NCBI RefSeq assembly: GCF_002127325.2
Contig: NC_035436.2
Location: 118,596,771-118,660,770 of the forward strand
Direction: 5' to 3'
From: Helianthus annuus
Lineage: Eukaryota > Streptophyta > Magnoliopsida > Asterales > Asteraceae
DNA: 64,000 nt
The notes under the pieces were generated by a model. That model saw nothing but the letters and a program-made list of their open reading frames with translations. It had not been told where the DNA came from and did not search any database. This document shows positions 1-10,438 of this stretch, piece after piece (the stretch's first letter is position 1; each line of letters opens with the position of its first letter). The position numbers and the translations under genes were made by a program.

Positions 1-781
1 CACAACAACTTGAAGTTCACACAAAAACTCACAAAAAGCCCCAAATTTTCGGCACCCCTAGGCTCAAATCCGACCCCAAAACAAAGGAATCTTCAAGATA
101 CAAGAATAAATCTAAATTCCTTGTGAAATTTCACCCAAAATGGACCCAAAAATCACTTAAATCGGACTATATTTGAGAGAGTTATGAAGATGTGAAGGTT
201 TGTGGTTATGGGGGTTAGGGTTCTAGAGGAAGAAGAAAGGTGAAGAAGAAAAGTTGTGGTTGGGAGATGATGTTAGAATGAATGGATAGGGTGGATTGGA
301 GTTATTGTTGATTTTTATTAATAAAGTTATTATTATTATTTATTTATTTACGGGTTTTTTTTTTATACACCGAAACCTACAAAAGAAAGAATCTCATTTT
401 TTTCAGTGCGAGCCGTAACCTACAGCTCCCAGCCGTAGGCTATGGCTGGGTCTGGACAAATGAGTGTTACCGTAAGACAGGAGCCAAGAGCCGTAAGGCT
501 CCTTTTTTTTTTCTCTTGGAGCCGTAAGCTACGCCTCCCAGCCGTAGGTTACGGCTAGAGCTGGGCAATTTCAAAAAAAAATTTTTCTTTTTTTTTTAAT
601 TTATGAAAACATGAAATTTATTACCCTACCCCCCGTTAAAAACCCGTGTTGTCCTCAACACTATGTTCGGGAAATCCATAAAAATTTCCCCACACTTGTT
701 TCTAACACCGGTTAAAACGGAACTTATTCAAAACACAATAAACTAAACTAATTATTTGCAAATACCAAACCTGGGCCTCTT
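1..781 (-). other. 3' non-coding part of Athila-type element
   Basis: This stretch lies downstream (minus sense) of the integrase gene and has no convincing gene. It holds a purine-rich stretch near 628-642 (a run of six G on the minus strand) that could be a polypurine tract. It also has AT-rich simple sequence near 320-360 and two or three imperfect copies of the AGCCGTAACCTACGGCT hairpin word between 411 and 566. The left end of the element is outside the window, so no 3' LTR boundary can be set. Confidence 0.5.
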
Positions 782-1825
782 TCACGTTTCTTCATCATCC
801 ACCGGGCGTAAGATGTAACCCACTTTGTCGAGCTCGAGATTTTTGATATCGTTACCTTCCAAGTACGGTTTGAGCCGATGCCCATTCACCGTTTGTTGCT
901 TATTTGTTTGTTTATCTTGAATGTCAATATCTCCAAATCTCCCCACTCTTCGGACAACGTAAGGACCCATCCACTTGCTTTTGAGTTTCCCCGCAAACAT
1001 TTTCAACCTTGAATTGTACAACCACACCTTTTGACCCACTTCAAAGTTCTTTTTCTTTATCTTTGCATCATGAACTTTTTTCAGTTTGTCTTTATATGCG
1101 GATGCACACTCGTAAGCTTGATCCCTTATTTCCTCAATTTCATTCAATTGAAGCTTTCTCGCCCGACCCGCTTCATCATAGGTCGCGTTCACCGTTTTAA
1201 TTGCCCAATATGCCCGATGTGCCAACTCCATAGGCAAATGACATCCTTTCCCGTAAACCATTCGATAAGGAGTGGTATCAAGTGGAGTTTTATAGGCTGT
1301 TCGGTAAGCCCACAACGCATCATCAAGCTTGCTTGACCAATCTTTCCGATCCATTCTCATCGTCTTCATTAAAATCCCTTTAATTTGCCGGTTGGAAACT
1401 TCAACTTGACCACTCGTTTGCGGGTGGTACGGTGTAGCAACGCGGTGGTTCACATTATATCTTTTTAGTAATTTACCAAAATTGAAGTTTTTAAAATGTG
1501 AACCACCATCACTTATTATCACCCTAGGCACACCAAAACGAGCAAAAATATTGGATTGCATAAACTTACATACAACGGAATGATCGTTAGTCCTTGTGGC
1601 GATAGCTTCAATCCATTTCGACACGTAATCAACCGCAACCAATATGTACAAAAACCCATTTGAGTTTGGAAAAGGACCCATAAAGTCTATTCCCCAAACA
1701 TCAAATACTTCTACTACCAAAATTGGTTGTAACGACATTTCATCGCGTTTCGAAATGCTTCCCATTCTTTGACAATTGATCAATTCCGGGCATACTCGCA
1801 AGAATCCTTGAAAATTGTGGGCCAA
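782..1825 (-). pseudogene. Athila-type Ty3/gypsy integrase
   Basis: Integrase region of the polyprotein, which would insert the cDNA copy into the genome. Counting residues from 1825, the DDE core is D47 (GIDFMGPFP), D106 (IISDGG) and E142 ([10 protein letters not shown]). D106 and E142 have 35 residues between them, as expected for retroviral-type integrases. The C-terminal part ([12 protein letters not shown], then SKWMGPYVV) matches the usual gypsy DNA-binding tail. The HHCC zinc-binding half lies in the neighbouring frame (end of the RT-RNase H reading frame near 1800), so a one-base frame change at about 1785-1825 splits the finger. The frame overlaps the upstream one by 46 bases. It is part of a degraded copy and is not expected to be functional. 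Confidence 0.9.
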
Positions 1826-4074
1826 TAAAACCCACTAGATAACACCCGATAACCCGTCTTGTTCCCACTAAAATGGCCTCCACATGCCGATGAATGAGTA
1901 TGGGTCAAGATCTCTAAAACTTCAGTTTCGGGAACACATCTTCGTATCACTTGATCGGCCCCGATTTTGAACAAGTCCGGTTCATCCCATATATATTGCT
2001 TCACTTGACTAAGAAATTGTTGTCGTATTTTCTTAGTCCAATGATTTGGAATTGCACCTTTGGCCAAATAGTTAACGTAATGGGCATACCACGGTGCAAC
2101 ATAAGTAGAGACGGCCAATAAGTGTTCATCGGGGAACCGTTCATTGATTTCACTTGGGTCATCAACACCTTCCAACGGGATTCGGGACAAATGATCCGCA
2201 ACAACATTTTCACATCCCTTTTTGTCCCGAATCTCAAGATCGAATTCTTGTAACAAAAGCACCCAACGAATCAACCGGGGCTTCGCATCCTTCTTTTCTA
2301 TCAAATATCGGACCGCACTATGATCCGAATACACTATCACCTTGCTCCCCCAAATGTAAGATCTAAACTTGTCCAAGGCATACACCACCGCTAATAATTC
2401 TTTCTCGGTTGTGGTGTAGTTGAGTTGCGCCTCGGACAAAGTTTTGCTTGCATAGTATATCACCACCGGTTTCTTATCGACCCTTTGACCCAAAACCGCT
2501 CCAATGGTCGTGTCGCTAGCATCGCACATAATCTCGAACGGCTTTGACCAATCCGGTGGTTGCAAAATAGGAGCCTTCACCAACTGTTCTTTCAAAACAT
2601 GAAACGCTTGCAAACATTCGTCAGTAAAATCAAATGGAACATCTTTTAATAACAAGTTACATAAAGGTTTTGTAATTACACTAAAGCCTTTAATAAACCT
2701 TCGATACAACCCCGCATGTCCCAAAAAAGATCTCACCCCCTTAACATTCTTTGGTGGGGGTAGAGATGAAATTACCCGAATCTTTGCTTTGTCTACCTCC
2801 ATTCCCCGGTCCGAAATCACATGTCCCAACACAATACCCTCTTGAACCATAAAATGGCTCTTTTCCAAACTTAGTACCAAGTTTGTCTCAACACATCTTT
2901 TTAAAACTTTTTCTAATTCATTAAGACAAGATTCAAAACTTGGTCCAAAGATGGAAAAATCATCCATAAACACTTCAAGAGATTCCCCGACCATGTCCGA
3001 AAATATACTCATCATACATCTTTGGAATGTGGCCGGGGCGTTACATAGTCCAAATGGCATTCGCCGAAAAGCAAATGTACCATATGGACATGTAAACGTG
3101 GTTTTGTGTTGGTCGTTCGGGTGAATAGCAATTTGGTTATATCCCGAATACCCATCCAAAAAACAATAATATTTTTGACCGAAAAGTTTTTCAATTATTT
3201 GGTCAATGAAGGGTAACGGGAAATGGTCTTTTGAGGTAGCGGCGTTTAGTTTTCTATAATCAATACAAACTCGCCACCCGGTTACCGGGCGGGTGGCGAT
3301 TTGCTCACCTTGTTCATCTTTTACTACTTGGATGCCGGATTTTTTAGGCACTACCTGAGTCGGACTTACCCACGCACTATCCGAAATGGGATAAATGATC
3401 CCCGCATCCAACCACTTGATAACCTCTTTCTTTACCACCTCTCTCAAATTTGGATTCAACCTTCTTTGGGTTTCACGGGTCGGCTTTGCTTCTTCACTTG
3501 TAATAATCTTGTGCATCACAATGGATGGACTAATACCTTTTAAATCGGCTATCGTCCACCCAATCGCCGCCTTGTGAGCCTTCAACACCCGCATCAATTC
3601 TTCCTCTTGAGCTACCTCCAAGTTGGAGGCAATGATCACCGGTGAAGTGTCATTCTCCCCCAAAAATGCATACTTTAGGTGCTTTGGTAGCTCCTTTAAC
3701 TCCACACTTGGTGGACATTCCAAAGAAGGCTTTGTGCCCGAATCAATTTCCACCGGTAATGTATCCGTTTGGTAGGTCCATGGTGGACTTCCTTCCTTCA
3801 CCGCGAGAGTTTCTTGCTCTTTCTCTTCTACCTCCAACTCACATGCGTGAACCTGCAAAGACATATCACAAACACAAGAACCCAAAATTTCTTCTTCGAA
3901 CTCCTTCGGGTCATAACCGTCTATGAAATCTGCTAAGAAACACTCATCACCATACACATTAGTACCGTTAGTAAAAACATTTAACCTCATTTTTCTATTA
4001 CCGAATGTCATGTCAACCGTACCATATCGACAATCAATAATAGCATGTGCGGTGTTCAAAAATGGCCGACCCAA
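1780..4074 (-). pseudogene. Athila-type reverse transcriptase-RNase H
   Basis: Polyprotein segment for copying RNA into DNA. RT motifs counted from 4074: [20 protein letters not shown] around residue 270, the catalytic FMDD at 369-372 (the Athila-lineage form of YXDD), and [13 protein letters not shown] near 417. RNase H follows with [12 protein letters not shown] (D518), [17 protein letters not shown] (E558), [11 protein letters not shown] (D584) and VADHLSRIP (D627), so the acidic quartet looks intact. The histidine part of the integrase zinc finger begins near residue 725. The real reading frame continues upstream: codons before 4074 read in frame through one TAA at 4084-4086 into the protease part. 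The frame is lost at the 3' end before the integrase. It is a long, recent-looking but broken copy. Confidence 0.92.
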
Positions 4075-4083
4075 AATAACATT

Positions 4084-4962
4084 TTATTGTTCAATTGGGT
4101 CCGCGGATGAGTAATCTAGCACAAGGAAATCAACGGGATAATAGAATTCATCAACTTTAACTATCACATCCCGTACGATACCCCGGGGAAGTTTATGAGA
4201 GAAGTCGGCTAGTACAACCGTTGTCTCAACCCGCTTCAATGGACCAAAATCGTATTGGTCATACAACCCCCCCGGTAGGATACTTACTCCGGCTCCAAGA
4301 TCCAATAACGCCCTTGCGGTTTGAAAATTTCCAACTTGAATGTTTATTAGGGGCGTTCCCGGATCTTGTAACTTAGGAGGAAGGTCTCCTTTCAATACCA
4401 CACTTACCCGCTCCGTCAAGTCTACCAATTTAGGCACTTTTTGTTGCCTCTTTTGAGTACACAATTTTTTTAGAAACTTGGCATAAGCGGGTACCTGTTT
4501 GATAGCTTCAAGTAAAGGAAGATTAATTTTAACCTGTTTGAAAACCTCCCACATTTCCTCTTTTTGAGGACCCCGTTTTGAAATAAAATTTTTTCTACCC
4601 GGATCTAATAAAGCCGAAGGGAATGGTACTTCACTAGACCCCTCACCCTCATTTACTTTTTCTTTTTCTTTATTAACTTCGGGTTTTTCAACATTGGGTT
4701 TTTTAGAAGAAATAATAGGTGGTTCAATTTCTTCCTCACTTTCTTGACCCGTTATGTCCTCAACCACCCCATCAACCAAATCCGGTGAAGGATTGGTTTT
4801 GTATTCTTTCCCACTTCTCAAAACACTTACATGGTGAATGTTAACATTATTACCTCTTGAAGAACCATGAGACGGGTTTACCTTAGTGTCGCTTGGTAAT
4901 TGACCTTTGTTTTTCTTCAATTCGGACACTTCGGTTGCAAGTTGACCCATTTGGGTAGTCAT
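4084..4962 (-). pseudogene. Athila-type gag C-terminus and protease
   Basis: Segment of 292 codons linking gag to the polymerase. The first part is hydrophilic and charged (KEKEKVNEGEG around residue 100). The aspartic-protease-like core is at residues 217-230 with DLGA at 221-224 (ARALLDLGAGVSILP), where Athila-type elements usually have a DLGA or DSGA signature. A TAA at 4084-4086 interrupts the frame between PIEQ and NVILGRPFL, and both sides match the family, so this is a single in-frame nonsense lesion. The true frame continues upstream of 4962 into gag. Confidence 0.82.
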
Positions 4963-5062
4963 GGTTTGGATTGCTTGTCTCGGGCCTCATCCTTTTGAAT
5001 GCGAGCATCATCCATTTGGTTCCTCTTTTGCATATCTGCTTGCATGCTCTTTAACATTTCCA

Positions 5063-7031
5063 TCATTTCATTTCCACCCGAAGACCCCCCTTGTTCTTGA
5101 CCCGTTCGATATTGCCTTTGGTATCCTTGGTTGTTCCCACCTTGATATCCACTTTGGTTATTGTAAGGTTGACGTGAACCATAATTACCTTGGTTACCTT
5201 GGAAATTTGGGTTTGCTTGATTCGAAGGGTTCCGTAACGAAAATTTGGGTGGTTCCTCAGCCCGGGGTGGTAAGTATTAGAATTCATGTTATTGTAATTT
5301 CTACCACCCCCTCCTTGACCTTGCAACGCATTCACCTCCTCATATTGCCCATCCAACATCCCTTGGCAATTTTCAGCCGCATGACCTAATTCATTACAAA
5401 GAGCACACACATCATAAATTTGGTTAGAAGTTTGTACATTACCATCCTCGGCGGCATGCACTTGTGTTCGGGTAATGGCCGGTCGTGCTCTCCTTGATGC
5501 TTGAGCTTTCCTCTTTGAAGTAATGGCCATTTGTTCCAAAAACTCCCAATCCTCATTCTCGTAATTGGTGCCAAAGGTCCCATTTGTGATGGACATCAAA
5601 TCTCGTGCATCTTCGGCACACAACCCTTCATGGAAGGTGTTCATCAATTCCCAAAGCTCAATTCCATGATGCGGACAATTTTTGATCATCATGTTTAAGC
5701 GGTCAAAGGCTTCATGAAACATTTCGCCTTGTTGTTGTTGGAAACTTCTCAACCCTTTTCTTGCATCATTAGTCTTTTGGGCGGTATAAAATTCATCTAA
5801 AAATGTTTGTTGCATTCCCCCCCAAGTGTAAATCGATGCCGAAGGCAAAGTGTAGAACCACTTCTTTGCCTTATCTTCCAAAGAGAATTGAAATAAGACC
5901 AATTTCACATCATCGGCCGAAAAACCTTGACTCCCAAGGGTGTTACAAATTGAGTCATTGGCCTCCAAATGAAAATAAGGTTCCTCTGTTGCTAGACCCT
6001 TATATTTCGGCAAACTTTGTAAGGAATTAGTCCTTACTTCGAAGGTTCTTCCTTGGTTGTTATGATGGATAACCACCGGTGAAGGATTGTGAGTAATTAC
6101 CGGTCTAAAATGTGCTTCAATACCCCTCGCATGCTCTCTAAGATGCCTCCTTGGAACACCAAACCTACCCCTTGGACGAACTCCCATTGGTCTTGGTATA
6201 TGCCCTTGTGGTACATTTGGTTGTTGAAATTGTTGTTGTGGCATTGGTGGGTTTTGAATTGGTCTTTGGAGATGTGGTTGCATATTTTGTGGGTGAACTT
6301 GTTGTAAAGGTATAGGGCGTTGCACTTGTGGCCCTTGTGGTCTTGGCCGAATGTTTTGTGGTATGAGTTGTTGTTGTATCCCACTAACATTTGGCATTAC
6401 ATGCATTTGACCTTGCATATACCCAACTTCTCCTTGATCTCCTTCACCACCATAACCGTACCCGTCTTCATCAAAACCTTCAAACTCCTCATAACCTTCA
6501 TCATACCCATCTCCTTGAATCCCCGAAGATTGCCCAAATGGAAAAGTCGAGTATTGGAAACCCGACTGGTTCGATGGTCGAAATGATGAAGCATGAACAA
6601 TCGTTGAATTTGGTCCTATGGTATGACCTGAATATGATGGACCTGCACCTGGGAAAAAAATGGGATAATGGTGGTATAGTAGTGGAAGGGTTAAACGTGA
6701 TGGTTGGTTCTTCTTGGGTAGTAATGGGTTGTGTGGTGTTGGTTGATGTAACATGTTGGATTATAATGGGTTCGGTAGTGTTTGGTGGAAGGGTGGTATT
6801 TGGTGACGGTTGAGTAGATGATGGTGTAAAAGATTGAGTCGGTTCACCCGTAGTGGGTGGTGGTGGTGGATCTCTATCCATGTATCGAAGTGGTGTAATG
6901 GGTGTAATTGGCGTTGTTGGTGAACCACTGATGGTATTTTCTCTAAGTAAAATTCTGTTTGCTCGCAAAGTTCTCTCAATTTCTGGATCAAACACTAGTG
7001 GTGAAAGCTTGTGAGAGCTTCTAGTACGCAT
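5063..7031 (-). pseudogene. Athila-type gag (frameshifted)
   Basis: Capsid-type gene at the 5' end of the element. The N-terminus starts at 7031 (MRTRSSHKLSPLV, ERTLRANR), the usual Athila gag opening. The reading frame changes within a T/A run at about 6650-6660, then continues through a Gln/Pro-rich region (6100-6450) and the gag core (EANDSICNTLGSQGFSADDV, LEDKAKKWFYTLP, TWGGMQQTFLDEF, around 5790-5960). Downstream is a short cysteine/histidine knuckle (CALCNELGHAAENC, about 5367-5410). A further frame change near 5228 scrambles the apparent C-terminus. Two frame breaks in one gene mean this copy cannot make intact gag. The start follows the primer site by about 90 bases, consistent with a gag-first order. 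Confidence 0.85.
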
Positions 7032-7124
7032 GCACCTGTAAATACCTGCACACTAACACACTCGTGTAAACCAGAAAAATAACAACTTAAAACAAGAACA
7101 AAAATAACACACGTTGCGCACTAC

Positions 7125-7142
7125 TCCCCGGCAACGGCGCCA
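7125..7142 (-). promoter_or_regulatory. Primer binding site, tRNA-Asp type
   Basis: On the plus strand this reads TCCCCGGCAACGGCGCCA, the 3' end of plant tRNA-Asp. On the minus strand it is the complementary primer site, a hallmark of Athila elements. It lies just inside the 5' LTR and fixes the element on the minus strand. Confidence 0.88.
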
Positions 7143-7147
7143 AAATT

Positions 7148-7398
7148 TGACGTGATGTCGTGGTCACAATCAAATTTAATCCCAATAACAACTATATAGA
7201 TAGTGGCAAGTGGGTATCGAACACAAGGAGTTTGTGGAATATGTGTTATTTGAAAGTTTATCTGATTTAGCTAAATTAATCTAATTGCAAGAGAAATAAA
7301 ATTCGAGAGTTGGTTTGATTGGATTGGTTTTTGAAACTAAGAATGCTAATTAATTTGCGAAATGAAAGTTGAGTTTGTAAACAATTTGGAGACGAATG
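7148..7398 (-). repeat. Athila 5' LTR, U5-side part
   Basis: LTR sequence abutting the primer site. On the plus strand it starts TGACGTGATGTCG, giving a terminal CA on the minus strand (an inner TG at 7153 is an alternative edge). Element A interrupts it after 7398, and it resumes at 15568 once the duplicated GAATG is removed. No gene was seen. Confidence 0.65.
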
Positions 7399-7904
7399 TG
7401 TAGGATCGGATTCTGACCCGAACGAGTCAATCAGAGGAGTTTGATCAGATACAGGTGCGGAAAACAAGTACCTGACGTAGAAACAGCTAGATATCTTCTT
7501 AATTCTCTTTTCTGATTAATTTGACAGCTTTTACAATCGATTCTCACACCGGCAGCACCTCGGTATGGAAATCTAGAAGTTACAAATGAGGTCCCCTTAT
7601 CCGGTATATATAGGTGAGGAGGTCCCCTTATACGGCATGTCCATATAAGCGGACCTGATAGGTTCCCTTATACGGCATGTCCGTATAAGCGGACCTGACA
7701 TAAAAGCGGACCTAACATAAAAGCTAACCTACCATGTTCGAATAAGTGGACCTGACACAAAAGAGAACCTACTATGTCCGTATAAGCGGACCTATACTCT
7801 AAAACACGTAAACTCTCCAGTTTTCTCGTAAAACGTGCCCTAATCTATACATTACAATGATAGACTCGATCTAAGACGAAATCAACAGATGTAGTGCACC
7901 AACA
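7399..7904 (-). repeat. Element A 3' LTR
   Basis: 506 bp, TGTAGG...CCAACA on the plus strand. It contains several copies of the AAGCGGACCT word between about 7615 and 7790. It is matched by 15074-15562, with one extra 17-base word unit near 7690-7720. Confidence 0.92.
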
Positions 7905-7917
7905 GACTCCCCCTCAG
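7905..7917 (-). promoter_or_regulatory. Element A polypurine tract
   Basis: The minus strand reads CTGAGGGGGAGTC immediately before the 3' LTR. The same position in elements B and C holds AGGGGGAGTC-like and GAGGGGGAGAC-like tracts. Expected role: plus-strand DNA priming. Confidence 0.75.
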
Positions 7918-9763
7918 ATGTTGATGGAGTCGACTATCGAGTCACAACAATGCTGTGTCTTCATATCTTCAGTCTTGATCAGTCTTTGGGCTTCTCTCTC
8001 TCTATCTTCTTCTCTTTCTCTTTTATCATCAACAGACTCCCTCACTTTGAAGTTTGACATCTTTTGAGTTTATCAAGTCCAACATGCGCTCCCCCTCAAA
8101 TATTGACTTTTCCTGCATAAAACTCTACCACAAACATAAGATTTATGATAAACATTTAAGCATAAGATCATCACTTTTTACAAACCAATCAATCAATCAG
8201 ATACTGATGAACCACTTGGAATTTTGACGTTTTTCTTTATCAAAACAAACACAAACACCCCAAACCAATTGTTCATCATGTTTAGCACTTAGAATTTTGA
8301 AAATCAGCTTTTCAATATCAGTTGTCTAAAATCTTTTTGACTTTTCAAAACTTTATGCTAAAACACACCAAAAATCTTTTTGGATTTTTCTGAAAGAAAA
8401 TAAAATGCAGAAATAAACTATTTACAGACAATATTTTTGTGAGCTCGTGCAAGAGGATCATATCAGTTTTTGAGACAAATCACCAACACCGTTAAGCTTT
8501 AAACATACTCAGTTATAAACAATTTACCTAGATTGTCAGTATGTTTGTCCACTTAAATTTTCACACAGACTTCAATTGATTCGAGATACGATATTAATGT
8601 TTTAGAGACTTAAACTTAATTGTGTATCACTCCACTTGAATATACTCCTGTATCCAGATCCCAAATATTCAGTCTTACAGGTGAGTATACCACAGATGAT
8701 ATCTGTAAAGGGGTAGATGCGAAACCGTGAGAGCTCAGGTCAGAACTTCCGTTCAGCAGAGAGATGACGGCTCGACTTTTGTTGGGTCCCCTTTAGAGGA
8801 TCTTTTTTACAACAGCAATGACTATCAATTTTATTGTTTCATCGATTTGCTGAGGGCGGCGCTATGTTTCAAGCATTTTGCGAAAAGCATTATCCGGGGA
8901 CTAGGTCAGTACTTCCATACAGCAGAAGTCCCGGGATAATACCCCAGATATCACTGAGTATAAAGACCTAGTATCTCAGAATACGGGACCATTCAAACAA
9001 GATTTCGGGGGTTACCCATATATCCAAGAATAGTTACCCACGAATCAAGCAAGTTTGATTTAGGTTTATATCTCGTTTCAATTTACTAAATGTGCGAAAA
9101 TCTACTGACACATCCACAGTAAGATCGTTTATCACATTTTGACTTTCCAATTCTTTAGCGTGTCGTGATAGTCCACTGATGTACTATCATTTCCTCTTTT
9201 TCGCAACAAAACTCATTTTTGATTTTATCATGTTTTTGGCTTTTTCAAATTTTCTAATGTTTTTGGATTTTCTGAAATTTTCTTACTCCCCCTAAAATGC
9301 AAACACATTAACAAAAATATGAAAACAAACTGTACAGAAACATGACAACCGATATCAAATCACCTCAAATCGCCATTCACTAGGCATAAACAATCAGAAC
9401 TCCCCCTATCAACAAACTATTTTCCCATTTAGATTTCAAAACACTTAAGTTTGTTTTAATCAAAATGGTTTTTCTGGAAAATAAGTTTGATTGATTTTAC
9501 CACTTGTAGGTTTATCAAACAAATGTTCGGGGATGTGGTTCATCATCTTGTCTTCCAACCAGATGTAGGAAAATACAAGTACAAATTAATGTCCTTGATT
9601 TACCATATGCAATCAAATCATCTAACCACTTGTAATTATAACCATCAAACATAAACAAACCTCTTTACCGTTTGTATGATTGACGTTACCGAATAATATT
9701 CAAGAAAGATGCCGATTCATGCTCCACGCTTACCAACCTGGGAGCTCCGGCAAGTCCTGAGAC
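7918..9763 (-). other. Element A conserved 3' non-coding region
   Basis: About 1.85 kb between the gag stop and the polypurine tract, with no credible gene. Blocks at 8440-8500, 8648-8810, 8882-9010 and 9681-9756 recur in the same order in elements B and C, although the gag proteins have diverged. It includes a 14-bp inverted repeat at 8889-8902/8927-8940 and a duplicated word at 8734-8762 and 8903-8929. Conservation in a region without coding capacity suggests RNA-level function such as packaging or dimerisation (inference). Confidence 0.7.
8889..8940. other. Conserved hairpin in element A
   Basis: ATTATCCGGGGACT at 8889-8902 pairs with AGTCCCGGGATAAT at 8927-8940, with one central mismatch and a 24-base loop. 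Counterparts lie at 21141-21196 and 29026-29082 with identical loop length in B. Confidence 0.7.
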
Positions 9764-10438
9764 TTATTGTTCGAAGTATGTACCATCCCAGTCACAAACC
9801 AGGGATGGTTCAACCTTTTCCTTCTCTGTTTTCTTCTCATAAAATTCCTTAACCCCTTTGACTTTTTGATCAATCATCTTGCCAAAAATGTGTTTTACCT
9901 TGGGGTTAAAGACCTTCTCAGCATCAAATTCCTGTTCATCATGATAAAATTGGTTAGAAATTTCAACTTTACCAATTTTCTTTTTATAATTCTCAGCCCT
10001 AAGTAATGGAAACTCCTCATCATTAACAATTGGAACTGATTTTTCAACTTGTACATCAGCTTCACATTTTGAAACAACTTGTGGCTCAACTGACTTTGTG
10101 GAATCAGTTTCATCGCCCGAAGATAGCTCCTCTGATTTCAACCTATCAGAATCATCGCTAGAGCTTTCACCACCCTTCTTCACAACCCATTTTTGTTTAT
10201 CAGATTTTACATTCTTTTTGTAAAACTTGTTCGAACTCTCACCCTCTTCAAAAATAGAATTTTTAAACAATTTAGTTCTATCCAGTGGTGATTCGAACGC
10301 AAACACCTTTTCTGAGATTTTGCGAAAAACTCCCTGTTTTGATTGTATCGCCTGAGAACAATCTTTGGCGATATGTCCAACGTTGTTGCACTTGAAACAG
10401 GTTCTCGAGTCCTTCTTTTGTTCAGCTACCTTCTTCAA
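9764..10438 (-). CDS. Element A gag-like protein, C-terminal part
   Basis: 224 codons continuing the gag-like protein in a frame shifted by -1 from the upstream reading frame. A zinc knuckle CFKCNNVGHIAKDC lies at residues 14-27. After it comes an acidic/serine-rich stretch (GGESSSDDSDRLKSEELSSGD) and a conserved tail block (KVEISNQFYHDEQEFDAEKV, then KHIFGKMI and KGVKEFYEKK) also present in element C. The methionine at the start is probably internal, since homologous sequence in C runs straight through. Expression would require either ribosomal -1 slippage at about 10452-10464 or the frame break is simply a lesion. Expected role: nucleic-acid binding by a capsid or nucleocapsid protein. Confidence 0.75.
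   Translation of the reverse strand: MKKVAEQKKDSRTCFKCNNVGHIAKDCSQAIQSKQGVFRKISEKVFAFESPLDRTKLFKNSIFEEGESSNKFYKKNVKSDKQKWVVKKGGESSSDDSDRLKSEELSSGDETDSTKSVEPQVVSKCEADVQVEKSVPIVNDEEFPLLRAENYKKKIGKVEISNQFYHDEQEFDAEKVFNPKVKHIFGKMIDQKVKGVKEFYEKKTEKEKVEPSLVCDWDGTYFEQ

Noticed and set aside
1..640. Left end considered as the Athila 3' LTR
   Set aside because: Beyond the shared palindrome word, 1-640 does not align by eye with 7148-7398 or 15568-16440, so no LTR boundary can be supported inside the window.
8727..8939. 70-codon plus-strand frame in element A
   Set aside because: It overlaps the conserved hairpin block and its frame is not kept in B or C, so conservation there is not protein-coding.
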